DNA of 57,780 nucleotides from Adlercreutzia murintestinalis. GTDB taxonomy: Bacteria; Actinomycetota; Coriobacteriia; Coriobacteriales; Eggerthellaceae. The notes beneath the pieces were generated by a model. That model made no database searches, was not told the DNA's origin, and saw nothing but the letters and a program-made list of their open reading frames with translations. Below, in pieces: positions 14,811-24,118 of this stretch. Both the position numbers and the translations under genes were made by a program. The stretch spans positions 1 to 57,780 of the forward strand of contig NZ_CALPCC010000016.1 of the NCBI RefSeq assembly GCF_943192905.1, written 5' to 3'. How positions within the stretch are numbered: the first letter of the stretch is position 1; each line of letters opens with the position of its first letter.

Positions 14811-16151
14811 CTAGGCACCGTTCCTTTCATCCACGAATCGCGATGCCTTGTGTTCGCTCGACGTGCCCAGTTTTCCGGCATCATACACCAGCACCTTCGC
14901 CGGACGCACGCCGGTGTGCGCCTTCAACGCCGCCTCCACGCGCCGCGCCACCTCGTCGAATGCCTCATCAGACCCCTGAGCGCGCTCCACCGACACTTCG
15001 TATTTGGTGGTGAAGTCCTCGTCGAACACGCGAATGCTGTACTCGCCGGTCAGCCCACGTTCGGCGCGCACTACGTATTCCACGTCGCTGGGGAACACGT
15101 TCACCGCACCCACGATGAACATCTCGTCCTTGCGGCCGGTGATATGGATACGGGCCAACGTGCGCCCGCAACTGCACGGTTCGGTGCTCACATACCCGAT
15201 ATCGCCCGTGCGGAAGCGGATCATCGGGCGCGCCTTCTTGCAAAGCGTGGTGTACACCAGCTCGCCCAGCTGCCCCGGCTCTAGCACGTCGCCAGTCTGA
15301 GGGTCCACCGTCTCCACGAGAATCTGGTCCTCCACGATGTGCAAGCCATCATGCGCCTCGCACGCCGCCGCGCACGCGCCATAGATGTCGGACAAACCGA
15401 AGAAATCGACCACCTTCGCGCCCCACAGCCCTTCAATGGCCTCCCGCGTGCTCTTGATGGAACCGCCCGGCTCGCCCGCCACGATGATCGTATGGATGTT
15501 GAAATCGGTGCGCGGGTCGAAACCCTTTTCCTTCGCCTTCTCGCCCAACTGCCAGGCATACGACGGACTCGTCCAGATCACCGTGGGCTGATATTGCTTG
15601 AGCACGAAGAGCAGACGGTCGCTGGGCACCGCGCCAACCCAAATGGCCAGCGCACCCAGGCGCTGTGCCCCGATCACGTCCGGGCCGCCCACGTACAGCG
15701 CGAAGTTCAGACCGTGCACGTACCGGTCGTTCGGCCGCATGCCCGCCTGCCAGAACAGACGCGCCTCGGTGTCCTGCCACAGGTCGAAATCCTCCTGCGT
15801 GAACGGGCTCACGGTGGGCACGCCCGTAGACCCCGAGCTGGTGGCCATGAACACCACGTCCTCTTCGGGCACGCTGCACATCTCACCGAAGAAGCTGCCC
15901 ACGTGCTGGGTGTCACGCTCAGTCTTCTTGTCGATGAACGGAAACGCCTCAAGGTCCGCGAGCGTCTTGATGTCCTCCGGTTTCACGCCCGCCTCGTCGA
16001 AGGATCGCTTGTAGTACACGGTATTCTCATAGGCGTAGCGCACCATCTCTTGCAAGCGCTCAAGCTGCATCGCCTCCAGCTCGGGCCGCGGCATGCATTC
16101 GATTTCGGGATCGTAGTATTTCTGATCGTACGGTATGTCTCTTCTCGCCAT
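14811..16151 (-). CDS. Phenylacetate-CoA-ligase family enzyme
   Basis: The 446-aa protein belongs to the adenylate-forming PaaK family: ATP-binding SSGSTGVP at residues 105-112, 'FFGLSDIYG', 'MIRFRTGDIGYV', and the C-terminal domain with 'RIHITGRKDEMFIVGAVNVFP'. These enzymes activate aryl or other carboxylic acids to CoA thioesters via an acyl-AMP. The true acid cannot be read from sequence. The CSCGR within the C-terminal half is common in this family. GTG/ATG choices exist at the start; ATG 16151 is used because GGGAGTG lies six bases upstream. Length is normal. A LysR-type sensor domain is encoded downstream. Confidence 0.9.
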   Translation of the reverse strand: MARRDIPYDQKYYDPEIECMPRPELEAMQLERLQEMVRYAYENTVYYKRSFDEAGVKPEDIKTLADLEAFPFIDKKTERDTQHVGSFFGEMCSVPEEDVVFMATSSGSTGVPTVSPFTQEDFDLWQDTEARLFWQAGMRPNDRYVHGLNFALYVGGPDVIGAQRLGALAIWVGAVPSDRLLFVLKQYQPTVIWTSPSYAWQLGEKAKEKGFDPRTDFNIHTIIVAGEPGGSIKSTREAIEGLWGAKVVDFFGLSDIYGACAAACEAHDGLHIVEDQILVETVDPQTGDVLEPGQLGELVYTTLCKKARPMIRFRTGDIGYVSTEPCSCGRTLARIHITGRKDEMFIVGAVNVFPSDVEYVVRAERGLTGEYSIRVFDEDFTTKYEVSVERAQGSDEAFDEVARRVEAALKAHTGVRPAKVLVYDAGKLGTSSEHKASRFVDERNGA

Positions 16152-16458
16152 GTTCACTCCCATTCATAGTGCGCGCCGGTTGAGCGCGGCGTTTGATATG
16201 AAACCAGAAGGGCGCGCGTGCAGCAATACATTCGGCTGCGCGAAGTTACGATGGCGCGCTATCCGAAAATACGATGGCCGCCCGCGCGCTCGCGCACCAT
16301 CCGCACTCATACGCCCACGCGCGCTCGCGCTCGCACCCACAACCGCCCACCGCTACAACGCACCCGCTGACAACGGCCGCTTCCTCCGCCACAGCCCGCT
16401 CAGGCCGCCGAATGTTGCTTTCCCGTTAACAATGAAGCTGCACCGAGCGCACGCTGCG

Positions 16459-16464
16459 TATAAT
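16459..16464 (+). promoter_or_regulatory. -10 box for the riboswitch-symporter transcript
   Basis: TATAAT lies about 65 bases before the glycine aptamer. No consensus -35 is visible in the GC-rich sequence upstream. Confidence 0.45.
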
Positions 16465-16526
16465 GACCCCACTACAAAGCGCTACCCGTTGAAACGCCTT
16501 GGATCGCACGAAACAGGGCGCGAAGG

Positions 16527-16611
16527 GACCTCTGGAGAATCCCGGCCAGACCGGGTGCCGAAGGGGCAAGGCGGCATGCCCGCTGAAACTCTCAGGCAAA
16601 AGGACAGAGCA
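16527..16611 (+). promoter_or_regulatory. Glycine riboswitch, single aptamer
   Basis: The conserved glycine-aptamer core is present: CTGGAGAATCCCGGCC, then GTGCCGAAGGGGCAA, then CTCTCAGGCAAAAGGACAGAG split across its final helix. Only one aptamer is visible, about 105 bases before an AGCS-family symporter, so glycine probably controls uptake of glycine or alanine. A second tandem aptamer was looked for downstream and not seen. Confidence 0.9.
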
Positions 16612-16716
16612 GCGATGCGGCATATTGCCTCTCGCGCGCATTCTCGTCGCTCCTTGTTCCCTTACCAGAAGCCAGCAAGCGCCTGCATGGGAAAGACCGT
16701 TCGTAAAGGAGTGAAC

Positions 16717-18258
16717 GTGGAAGCATTCGATAACATCTTGGCGGTGATAGACGACTTCATCTGGGGCGTACCCCTGATGGTGCTGATCTTGTTCGGCGGC
16801 TTGCTGCTGTCGTGTCGCCTGAAAGGCCTACAGATCACGCAACTGCCGCGCGCGCTGCGCTACATGACCACCAACGAGAAAGGCGGCAAGGGCGAGGTCT
16901 CCAGTTTCGCCGCGCTGTGCACTGCACTGTCAGCTACCATCGGCACGGGCAACATCGTGGGCGTGGCCACCGCTATCGTGGCTGGCGGCCCCGGGGCGCT
17001 CTTCTGGATGTGGCTGGCCGCGCTGTTCGGCATGGCAACCAAGTACTCCGAAGGCCTGCTGGCCATCAAGTACCGCAGCATCCGCAAAGACGGCCACGTG
17101 CTGGGCGGCCCGTTCTACTACATAGAGCGCGGCATGGGCCCGCGATGGAAATGGCTGGCGAAGCTGTTCGCGTTCTTCGGCCTGTGCGCGGGCCTGATGG
17201 GCATCGGCACCATCACGCAGGTGAACTCCATTACCGGTGCCATCACCAACTTCTTCGATCCAGAACAGGCGGCCACGGTCAGCCTGTTCGGCATGGAATA
17301 CAGCTGGGCCATCGTCATCAGCAGCTTGGTGCTGGCGCTGCTGGTGGGGCTGGTGCTCGTGGGCGGCTTGCGCCGTATCGCCAGCGTGTCCGAGAAGGTC
17401 ATCCCCACCATGGTCATCATCTATGTGGCGTTCAGCGTGTTCCTGATCGGCTGCAACATCACCGCGCTACCCGCGGCGCTGGTCACCATCGTGCAGAGCG
17501 CGTTCGGGTTGCAAGCGGCGGCGGGCGGTATGCTCGGCGCTATCATCATCGCCATGCAGAAGGGCATCGCGCGCGGCATCTTCTCCAACGAGGCTGGTCT
17601 GGGCTCGGCGCCCATCGCGGCGGCGGCGGCGCGCACCAACGAGCCGGTGCGGCAGGGCCTCATCAGCATGACGGGCACGTTCCTTGACACCATCATCGTG
17701 TGCTCCATGACTGGTCTTGCCATCGTGATGTCAGGCGCCTACCTGACGCCGGGACTTGAGGGTGCTGGCGTTACCATCGCCGCATTCCAGACGGGTCTGC
17801 CGTTCGTGCACAGCCAGGTGGTCAGCTTCATCATGATGTTGTGCCTGGCGCTGTTCGGTTTCACCACCATCCTGGGTTGGGATTACTACGGCGAGCGCTG
17901 CCTGGAGTATTTCAGCAACGGCTCCATGAAGGCCGTGAGAGTCTACCGGTGGCTCTACATTGCTGCCGTGTTCATTGGCCCCTACCTGACCGTGTCTGCC
18001 GTGTGGACCATCGCCGACATCTTCAACGCATGCATGGCCATTCCGAACATGATCGCGCTGATCGTGCTGTCAGGCGTGGTGGTGCGCGAAACGAAGAGCT
18101 ACTTCAGCCGTCTGCGCGCAGCGAACGGGGTGGAAGCCAACATGGCGCCGCGGCCCGACGACACGGCTGATTGGAAAACGCCGCGCGAGGATACGCTGTC
18201 GCGGGTTTCGCTGGTGGATGATCCGGAAATGGAGCTTGACCTAGAGCCCACCGCTTAA
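16717..18258 (+). CDS. Sodium:alanine/glycine symporter (AGCS family)
   Basis: The 513-aa protein has about ten membrane helices and the AGCS signature 'GGPGALFWMWLAALFGMATKYSE'. Family members import alanine or glycine with sodium. The upstream glycine riboswitch points to glycine as substrate or signal. The start is GTG 16717, five bases after AAAGGAG; the open frame extends far upstream through the riboswitch, but that part is RNA leader. The C-terminal 45 residues are a charged cytoplasmic tail. The gene is alone on its transcript, followed by tRNA-Ser genes on the opposite strand. Confidence 0.95.
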   Translation: MEAFDNILAVIDDFIWGVPLMVLILFGGLLLSCRLKGLQITQLPRALRYMTTNEKGGKGEVSSFAALCTALSATIGTGNIVGVATAIVAGGPGALFWMWLAALFGMATKYSEGLLAIKYRSIRKDGHVLGGPFYYIERGMGPRWKWLAKLFAFFGLCAGLMGIGTITQVNSITGAITNFFDPEQAATVSLFGMEYSWAIVISSLVLALLVGLVLVGGLRRIASVSEKVIPTMVIIYVAFSVFLIGCNITALPAALVTIVQSAFGLQAAAGGMLGAIIIAMQKGIARGIFSNEAGLGSAPIAAAAARTNEPVRQGLISMTGTFLDTIIVCSMTGLAIVMSGAYLTPGLEGAGVTIAAFQTGLPFVHSQVVSFIMMLCLALFGFTTILGWDYYGERCLEYFSNGSMKAVRVYRWLYIAAVFIGPYLTVSAVWTIADIFNACMAIPNMIALIVLSGVVVRETKSYFSRLRAANGVEANMAPRPDDTADWKTPREDTLSRVSLVDDPEMELDLEPTA

Positions 18259-18297
18259 GGGTGGCCGCCGAAGATCATCGCAGAAGATAAACAAGAA

Positions 18298-18390
18298 TGG
18301 CGGAGAGGCAGGGATTCGAACCCTGGATACCGCTCAACACGGCATAACGGTTTTCGAGACCGCCGCATTCAACCGCTCTGCCACCTCTCC
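18298..18390 (-). tRNA. tRNA-Ser(CGA)
   Basis: The 93-base class II tRNA has acceptor GGAGAGG/CCTCTCC, a long variable arm, T-loop GTTCGAATC and encoded CCA. The anticodon loop CTCGAAA gives CGA, which reads UCG. Confidence 0.96.
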
Positions 18391-18466
18391 GCAGTCCGTC
18401 CTATTATAGCGGTCGCACCGTCTGTGCGCGAGTGCGCGATCACCTGATTTGTGTCAAAGGGGAAAA

Positions 18467-18558
18467 TGGCGGAGAGGCAGGGATTTGAACCCTGGATACC
18501 CTTTTGGGGCATACACGATTTCCAATCGTGCTCCTTCGGCCAGCTCGGACACCTCTCC
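18467..18558 (-). tRNA. tRNA-Ser(GGA)
   Basis: The 92-base class II tRNA has the same acceptor GGAGAGG/CCTCTCC as its neighbour, a long variable arm and encoded CCA. The anticodon loop TTGGAAA gives GGA, which reads UCC and UCU. Confidence 0.96.
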
Positions 18559-18711
18559 GCGAGCTAACGCTGCTGTGCAGCAGCTAGATAGTATAGCGCA
18601 ACACGGGCGGCTTCGGTGCGGCTTTACGCATTTATTACACCTGGACGGCATGGCGCCCCCGTCCCTCGCAGCGGTCTACACTGGCCGAAGAACCAAGCGA
18701 AAGGAACTCCC

Positions 18712-19554
18712 ATGTTCACGATAGGGTGCCATCTCTCAACCGAAGGCGGCTATGAGGCCATGGCTCATGAAGCTGAGTCCATACACGCCAACACCTTCCA
18801 ATTCTTCACGCGCAACCCGCGTGGCGGTCACGCACGGGCGATCGACCCGGCTGACCTTGCGGCGTTTCAGGCGTATGCGCCCACCGTGGGCATCGAGGAG
18901 ATCATGGGCTATGCGTCCTACACCATGAATCTGGCGGGTCCCGACCAGAGCAAGCGCGATTTCGCACTGGCAGAGTTCGCCGAGGATATTGCGCGCATGG
19001 AAGAGACGCCGCATAATCTCTACGCGCTCCACTGCGGAAACGCCGAAAGCCAGGCAGCCGACCACGCATGCAGCCTGCTCGCCGATGCCATGAACGCCAC
19101 GCTGCAACCGAGCCAGACAACGCGCGTAGCGTTGGTCACCATGAGCGGCCGCGGTACCGAAATAGGCAGCACGTTCGCGCAGCTCGCGCGGGTGCTCAAT
19201 GGGATAACGCTGCGCGAGCGCGTAGGCATCTGCCTTGATACCTGCAACCTCTGGAACGCCGGGTACGACCTGGTGAATGACCTGGATGGCGTGCTCAAGG
19301 AATTCGATGCCACCGTGGGGCTTGATCGGGTGTATGCAGTGCACCTCACCGATGCGAAGTACGGTAAAGGGTCACACGAAGGACGCCATGCCAACATTGG
19401 CGAAGGCACTATCGGTTTTGATGCCTTGACAGCGGTGACGAACCATCCTGCGCTTGCAAGCAAGCCGTTCTACCTTGAAGAGCCGCACGCGCGCCTTGCT
19501 GAGTACATGAAGAACATTGACCGATTCCGCGCTGCATACGAAATGCGTCAGTAG
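18712..19554 (+). CDS. Endonuclease IV-like TIM-barrel protein with degenerate metal site
   Basis: The 280-aa protein follows the Nfo (AP endonuclease IV) fold from end to end: GCHLSTEGG, NTFQFFTRNPRG, LDTCNLWNAGYD, HLTDAK and GEGTIGFDAL. Aligned by eye with E. coli Nfo, several of the nine zinc ligands are changed: His69 to Tyr67, Glu145 to Val142, His182 to Asn179 and Asp229 to Gly224. His109, Asp179, His216, His231 and Glu261 equivalents remain. It probably cannot hold three zinc ions in the usual way, so AP-endonuclease activity is doubtful. ATG 18712 follows AAAGGAACT. Its 3' end overlaps the convergent ABC gene by 7 bases. Confidence 0.85.
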   Translation: MFTIGCHLSTEGGYEAMAHEAESIHANTFQFFTRNPRGGHARAIDPADLAAFQAYAPTVGIEEIMGYASYTMNLAGPDQSKRDFALAEFAEDIARMEETPHNLYALHCGNAESQAADHACSLLADAMNATLQPSQTTRVALVTMSGRGTEIGSTFAQLARVLNGITLRERVGICLDTCNLWNAGYDLVNDLDGVLKEFDATVGLDRVYAVHLTDAKYGKGSHEGRHANIGEGTIGFDALTAVTNHPALASKPFYLEEPHARLAEYMKNIDRFRAAYEMRQ

Positions 19555-20351
19555 TCGGCTCGCAGCGCATAGTAGCCACCCCGACGCTCCACGGTAGCCG
19601 GAATGTCGAACAGCGCCGCCATATGCTCGGCGGTAAGGATCTGCTCCTTGCAGCCATCCGCGATGATGTGCGCGTCTTTCACCAGCACGACACGTGGAAT
19701 CTCGGGGATCACATCCTCCAAATAATGGGTCACGAGCACCAAAGCCTTGCCCACCTGCGCAAGATGGCGCATGGTGTGGCGCAGCCAGAACATGCCTTGT
19801 GGGTCCAACCCGGTGCACGGCTCGTCGAACACGAGCACGCTCGGATCGTTCACGAGCGCCCGGGCTACCAGCACGCGGCGAGCCTGCCCGCTTGAGAGCG
19901 TGGTCGCATCGCGCGAGGCCAGATCGGCAATGCCCAATTCCTCAAGCACCTCCATGACGCGCATCTGCTGGGCGCCAGTAACCCTAAACCGCTTGGGAAC
20001 CCCTAAAGACCCGAACAGACCACCCGCAACAATATCTTGGACCGGCACATGCACGTGCATCTGCGATTGCTGAGTGGCAGAAACATACCCCACAGCCTGG
20101 CGAACTTCATCCAGCATGATACGGTCGTTGCCACGGAAGCGCACCGGAGGAATGTCGCGATGCAGCGGCTGTATCTCGCGCGTGAGAAGACCCATCAAGG
20201 TAGACTTTCCGGCACCGTTCGGACCGAGCAGCGCCACTGATTCTCCCTCAGCGAGCGAAAACTGCTCTATATGCAAGATGCAGCGGCCCGCTCGGCGGAC
20301 CACTGCATCGTTCAACTCAAAAAACGGAGCGTTATGAGCAGACTGCATCAT
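19548..20351 (-). CDS. ABC transporter ATP-binding protein
   Basis: The 267-aa ATPase has Walker A GPNGAGKST, signature LSSGQARR, Walker B VLVFDEP with the following CTGLD, and the switch histidine in VLVTHY. It resembles ABC components that work without a fused permease; no permease gene is adjacent. Its start overlaps the stop of the PrsA-like foldase gene by one base (TGATG), so translation is coupled. A second ATG three bases inside is possible. The transported substrate cannot be inferred. All catalytic motifs are intact. Confidence 0.92.
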   Translation of the reverse strand: MMQSAHNAPFFELNDAVVRRAGRCILHIEQFSLAEGESVALLGPNGAGKSTLMGLLTREIQPLHRDIPPVRFRGNDRIMLDEVRQAVGYVSATQQSQMHVHVPVQDIVAGGLFGSLGVPKRFRVTGAQQMRVMEVLEELGIADLASRDATTLSSGQARRVLVARALVNDPSVLVFDEPCTGLDPQGMFWLRHTMRHLAQVGKALVLVTHYLEDVIPEIPRVVLVKDAHIIADGCKEQILTAEHMAALFDIPATVERRGGYYALRADY

Positions 20352-21637
20352 CAGCCTTGGGATGCGTCCGCTTCGCCTTCGTCTTTAGCAGCTGCGTCGG
20401 TTGCACCGGCATCAGTCGCACCCGCGTCTTCCGCACCGGCCTCGCCCTCTACCGGCTCAGCATCAGTGGCGCCACCTTCCGCATCGGCTGCTGCGGCGTC
20501 CACATCGTCGGCCACGCCTTCCACGTTATCAACCAATTCCTCGTTGGCTGCCTCGTCCTCGGCGTTCTCTTCCTCTTCCGTTTCGTAGGCGCTCATATCA
20601 ACGTTGTACGGCACGTTCTCCGGCATATCGTTGATAACAACCTCGCTGGCTTCCTGCTTCTCGTCCAGCCAGCTTTCCATGCGCTCGCTGGTTTGGGTCG
20701 AAGATGCCTCGGTGCGAATGTCGTCCATGATGTCAGAGGGCACCTGGTCAACGCTGGTAATGGTTGCGGGCACCTCGGCAATGTCAGTGCACTTGATGAT
20801 GTGATAGCCATACTGCGACGGCACCAGTTCGGTCATCTCGCCCACCTGCAAACCGTCCAGAGCGTTCTGATATTCCTCTACGAAGGTGGTCATGCCATCC
20901 CAACCCACATCGCCGCCCTCTTGGGCCGAGCCGGTGTCGGTGGAGTTCTCCTTCGCAGCCTCGGCGAAATCGAGCTCGCCCGATTTCAGCTTGTCGAGCA
21001 CTTCCTGGGCCTTCTCCTGATCATCTTCCTCGAACAGGATGTGGCTGCTGCGACGCATGGTGGTGCCCGCGGCATCGGCCAGCTTGGTCTGCGCTTGCTC
21101 GATCAGCGTGGCGTCCTCAACGTTGGCCTCTTCGGTGAACTTATCCTCGAGCTTCTGGTAGGCGATGCTGTAGGAGAGCTGATCTCGGTACGCCTGCTCG
21201 TCGGCATAGTTCGAGCCCTCCAGCGCTTCTTGCCACGCTTCGTCGCTGGAATAGTTCGCGCGAACCTTATCTACCTGCTCCTGAATCTCTTCATCGGTAG
21301 CGGCGCAATCCTCATCGCCCGCGAACTGCTTCACCAGTTCGCGATCGATCAGAACCTCCAACGCATCGTCGCGCTGCTTGCTCGGCGTTGAGCTCATATT
21401 GTGCAGATACTCCGCCCACGCATCATCGTCTTCCGCTTCGGCGTTGATGCGCTGGGTGTTGATCTGGCGCGTGATGGTGTCCTCAGGTATCTCGGCGCCA
21501 TTGACCGTGGCCGCCACGCCGCCGGTCAACCCGGTATCAGGCGTCAGGCCTTTGCTGCCCGTACTGCATCCTGCGACACCCACGGCGCACACTGCTGCCA
21601 GCGCCACTGCTGCTGTGCAAGTGAAAATCTTCTTCAT
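20351..21637 (-). CDS. PrsA/SurA-like peptidyl-prolyl isomerase lipoprotein
   Basis: The 428-aa protein has a lipoprotein signal peptide with lipobox AGC at Cys24. A SurA-like N-terminal chaperone region follows (about 45-185), then a parvulin/PpiC domain at about 190-285 with 'SSHILFEE', 'GELDFAEAAKENS', 'GGDVGW' and 'YGYHIIKCT'. It should assist folding of secreted proteins outside the membrane. The last 75 residues are a long acidic Ala/Glu/Asp tail with repeated GATDA, unusual for the family. ATG 21637 follows GGAAGG; the frame upstream lacks a signal sequence. It is coupled to the ABC ATPase gene downstream. Confidence 0.92.
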   Translation of the reverse strand: MKKIFTCTAAVALAAVCAVGVAGCSTGSKGLTPDTGLTGGVAATVNGAEIPEDTITRQINTQRINAEAEDDDAWAEYLHNMSSTPSKQRDDALEVLIDRELVKQFAGDEDCAATDEEIQEQVDKVRANYSSDEAWQEALEGSNYADEQAYRDQLSYSIAYQKLEDKFTEEANVEDATLIEQAQTKLADAAGTTMRRSSHILFEEDDQEKAQEVLDKLKSGELDFAEAAKENSTDTGSAQEGGDVGWDGMTTFVEEYQNALDGLQVGEMTELVPSQYGYHIIKCTDIAEVPATITSVDQVPSDIMDDIRTEASSTQTSERMESWLDEKQEASEVVINDMPENVPYNVDMSAYETEEEENAEDEAANEELVDNVEGVADDVDAAAADAEGGATDAEPVEGEAGAEDAGATDAGATDAAAKDEGEADASQG

Positions 21638-21769
21638 CTCAGCCTTCCGATGGTCTGCAATTCGTGTAACCGGCCCATTTTCGCACACCGTTGCGGCGGG
21701 CGCACGCTAGCGGTGCGCAGAAACGGGCAAATCCAGAGAATAATCTAAAAGCTTCGTCTCGAGCGCGCG

Positions 21770-23578
21770 CTAGCGTTTGGCCGCCTTCTTCCGGTCAGTT
21801 GCGGAGAGCAAGCGCTTGCGCAGACGGATGCTCTGTGGTGTGACCTCCACCAACTCGTCATCCTCGATGTATTCCAGCGCCTCTTCCAACGTGAAGGTGA
21901 TCGGCGGGGTCAGCTGAATGGCCTTATCGGCAGAGCTCGAACGCTGATTGCCCAGGTTCTTCGACTTCTCAACGTTGACCACCATATCACCTTCTTTGGC
22001 GGACTCGCCCACGATCATGCCCTCGTAGCACTCGTCACCCGGACCCACGAACAGGCGCCCGCGCTCTTGCAGGGTGTCCAGCGCATACGCCACGGCTTTG
22101 CCGGTTGACATGGCGATCATGCCGCCGTTCTTGCGGCCGACCATCTCGCCCGAATACGGGCCGTATTCCTTGAAGTGGTGGAACAGCACCGCTTCGCCGT
22201 GCGTTGCGTTCAAGATGCGCGTTTTCAAGCCCATGGTGCCGCGGGTGGGGATGCGGAAGGTCAGATGCGTCATCGATTCATCAGAGGCCATATCTTCCAT
22301 GATGCCACCGGCGGTACCCATGACCTCGATGGCCTTGCCCGCATAATCGTTGGGCACGTCCACGGTCGCTTCTTCGATGGGTTCCAGCTTCTGGCCGTCT
22401 TCGACCTTATAGACCACGCGCGGGCGGCCCACCTGGAACTCGAAGCCTTCGCGGCGCATGGTCTCCATCAGCACCGACAGATGCAGCACGCCGCGGCCCG
22501 CCACTTCGATGCCGCTTTTGTCCTCAAGCTCATTGATGCGCATGGAGATGTTGCTCTCCTTCTCGCGCAGCAGGCGCTCTTTCAGCTGACGGGCGCCCAC
22601 GATGTCGCCCTCGCGACCAACGAGCGGACTCGTGGATGCCTCGAATACGATGGCCATGGTGGGCTCTTCCACCGCAATGGGATCGAGCGTCTGCGGGTTT
22701 TCTGGGTCGGTGATGATGTCGCCGATGTCGGCGTCCTCGATGCCGATGACCGCCACGATATCGCCCGCAGTTGCCTCGGGCACCTCGGCTTTGCCCAGGT
22801 TCTCGAAGGTGTACACCTTGCGAATCTGCGCGGTGCGCGCATCTCCGTCCGCCTTCACCACCAGCACCTGCTCCTTTTCGTGGATGGTGCCGCTGTGCAG
22901 ACGGCCCACGCCGATGCGCCCTTCGTAGCTGCTGTGATCCACCGTGCTCACCTGAAGCGCGAGCGGAGCGGTGGGGTCCACGTCGGGGCACGGCACTTCG
23001 GCCAGAATGGTATCCAGCAGCGGCACCATATCCATGGTGTCGTCGTCGGGGGCAAGGCGCGCATACCCGTTCACCGCCGAGGCGTACACCACCGGGAAGT
23101 CCAGCTGTTCGTCGGTGGCGCCCAGTTCCACCATCAGATCGAATACCTTATCCACCGCGCCCTCGGGGTCGGCATTGGGGCGGTCTATCTTGTTCACCAC
23201 CACGACAATGCGCAAGCCGCGTTCAAGCGCATGAGAGAGCACGAAACGCGTCTGGGGCTTGGGTCCCTCGTAGGCATCCACGATCAGCAGCGCGCCGTCG
23301 GCCATGTTCAGCACGCGCTCCACCTCGCCGCCGAAATCGGCATGGCCCGGTGTGTCGATGATGTTGATCTTCACATCCTTGTACATGATGGAGATGTTCT
23401 TCGACAAAATGGTGATACCGCGCTCGCGCTCTTGATCGTTGCTGTCCAGCACGCGCTCTTCCACCTGCTGATTGTCGCGGAACACATGCGAAGCCCACAG
23501 CAAGCGGTCGACCAACGTGGTCTTGCCGTGGTCAACATGGGCAATGATGGCAACGTTTCGTATGTTCTCTTGTTTCAT
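21770..23578 (-). CDS. typA: Ribosome-associated GTPase TypA/BipA
   Basis: The 602-aa translational GTPase has G1 AHVDHGKTT (residues 13-21), the switch-I-like ERERGITI, G3 [15 protein letters not shown] and G4 NKIDRP. EF-G-like domains and the C-terminal domain unique to BipA follow, with '[30 protein letters not shown]' spread over its core. Length matches the family. TypA acts in 50S subunit assembly and stress growth. It stands alone on the minus strand. ATG 23578 is preceded by GGAAAACGAGC. Confidence 0.97.
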   Translation of the reverse strand: MKQENIRNVAIIAHVDHGKTTLVDRLLWASHVFRDNQQVEERVLDSNDQERERGITILSKNISIMYKDVKINIIDTPGHADFGGEVERVLNMADGALLIVDAYEGPKPQTRFVLSHALERGLRIVVVVNKIDRPNADPEGAVDKVFDLMVELGATDEQLDFPVVYASAVNGYARLAPDDDTMDMVPLLDTILAEVPCPDVDPTAPLALQVSTVDHSSYEGRIGVGRLHSGTIHEKEQVLVVKADGDARTAQIRKVYTFENLGKAEVPEATAGDIVAVIGIEDADIGDIITDPENPQTLDPIAVEEPTMAIVFEASTSPLVGREGDIVGARQLKERLLREKESNISMRINELEDKSGIEVAGRGVLHLSVLMETMRREGFEFQVGRPRVVYKVEDGQKLEPIEEATVDVPNDYAGKAIEVMGTAGGIMEDMASDESMTHLTFRIPTRGTMGLKTRILNATHGEAVLFHHFKEYGPYSGEMVGRKNGGMIAMSTGKAVAYALDTLQERGRLFVGPGDECYEGMIVGESAKEGDMVVNVEKSKNLGNQRSSSADKAIQLTPPITFTLEEALEYIEDDELVEVTPQSIRLRKRLLSATDRKKAAKR

Positions 23579-23647
23579 GCTCGTTTTCCGTTCGCTTCTT
23601 CCAATGCAACGAGCGCCTGCACAAGGCGCAATGGTGCATCTTATCCC

Positions 23648-24118
23648 TTATGGCAGTCCCAGCGCGCCAAACCACAGCATGTCGAACGCCGAATGCGCAC
23701 AAATCGGCCACCAAATGCTGCCCGTGCGCCGGTAAAGCGCGATCATGCCCAAGCTGAACGCGAAGGCGATCGGTGCTTTCCACGGCTGCGCCAGGTGGCA
23801 TAACGCGAAGATGAGCGCGGTAGCAAGAGCACCGAGCAGCTGCGTGCGGGGTGGCGCACATCGCAACCCGGACGCACATCGCATGCGGGCCCTGAGAGGG
23901 CGCGCTTCCGGGAAGGTCTGAGGCGCGGCGCGGGACGGTTCCGGGTGTTCTTCGGCGCAGGTACGCGAGGTTGCAAGCAGGAAGACGGCGCACGGAAACA
24001 GCAGCCACGTGAATATGAGCTCTTCGCCAAGGCCCGTCAAAGCGCAGTCGAAGGCAAACGATGGGCCGTTTGCCGCCGCACCAAAGCAGAGCACGGCGAT
24101 TAACGCAAGCACGCCCAT
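23648..24118 (-). CDS. Small CPBP-type intramembrane protease homologue
   Basis: The 156-aa protein has three or four membrane segments. The CPBP (Abi) motifs are recognisable: EE in LGEELIF, FxxxH in FALCHL, and HSAFDML near the end. The Arg of the usual EExxxR is replaced (EELIFTW) and the protein is shorter than most members. A basic, Arg/Pro-rich loop of about 45 residues separates the first and second motif. Its ATG overlaps the TAA of the upstream nuclease gene (TAATG), so the two are coupled. Activity as a protease is uncertain. Confidence 0.75.
   Translation of the reverse strand: MGVLALIAVLCFGAAANGPSFAFDCALTGLGEELIFTWLLFPCAVFLLATSRTCAEEHPEPSRAAPQTFPEARPLRARMRCASGLRCAPPRTQLLGALATALIFALCHLAQPWKAPIAFAFSLGMIALYRRTGSIWWPICAHSAFDMLWFGALGLP

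Noticed and set aside
22175-23803. A 542-codon plus-strand frame opposite typA
   Set aside because: It is His/Arg/Ala-rich shadow sequence of TypA without ribosome site or domain.
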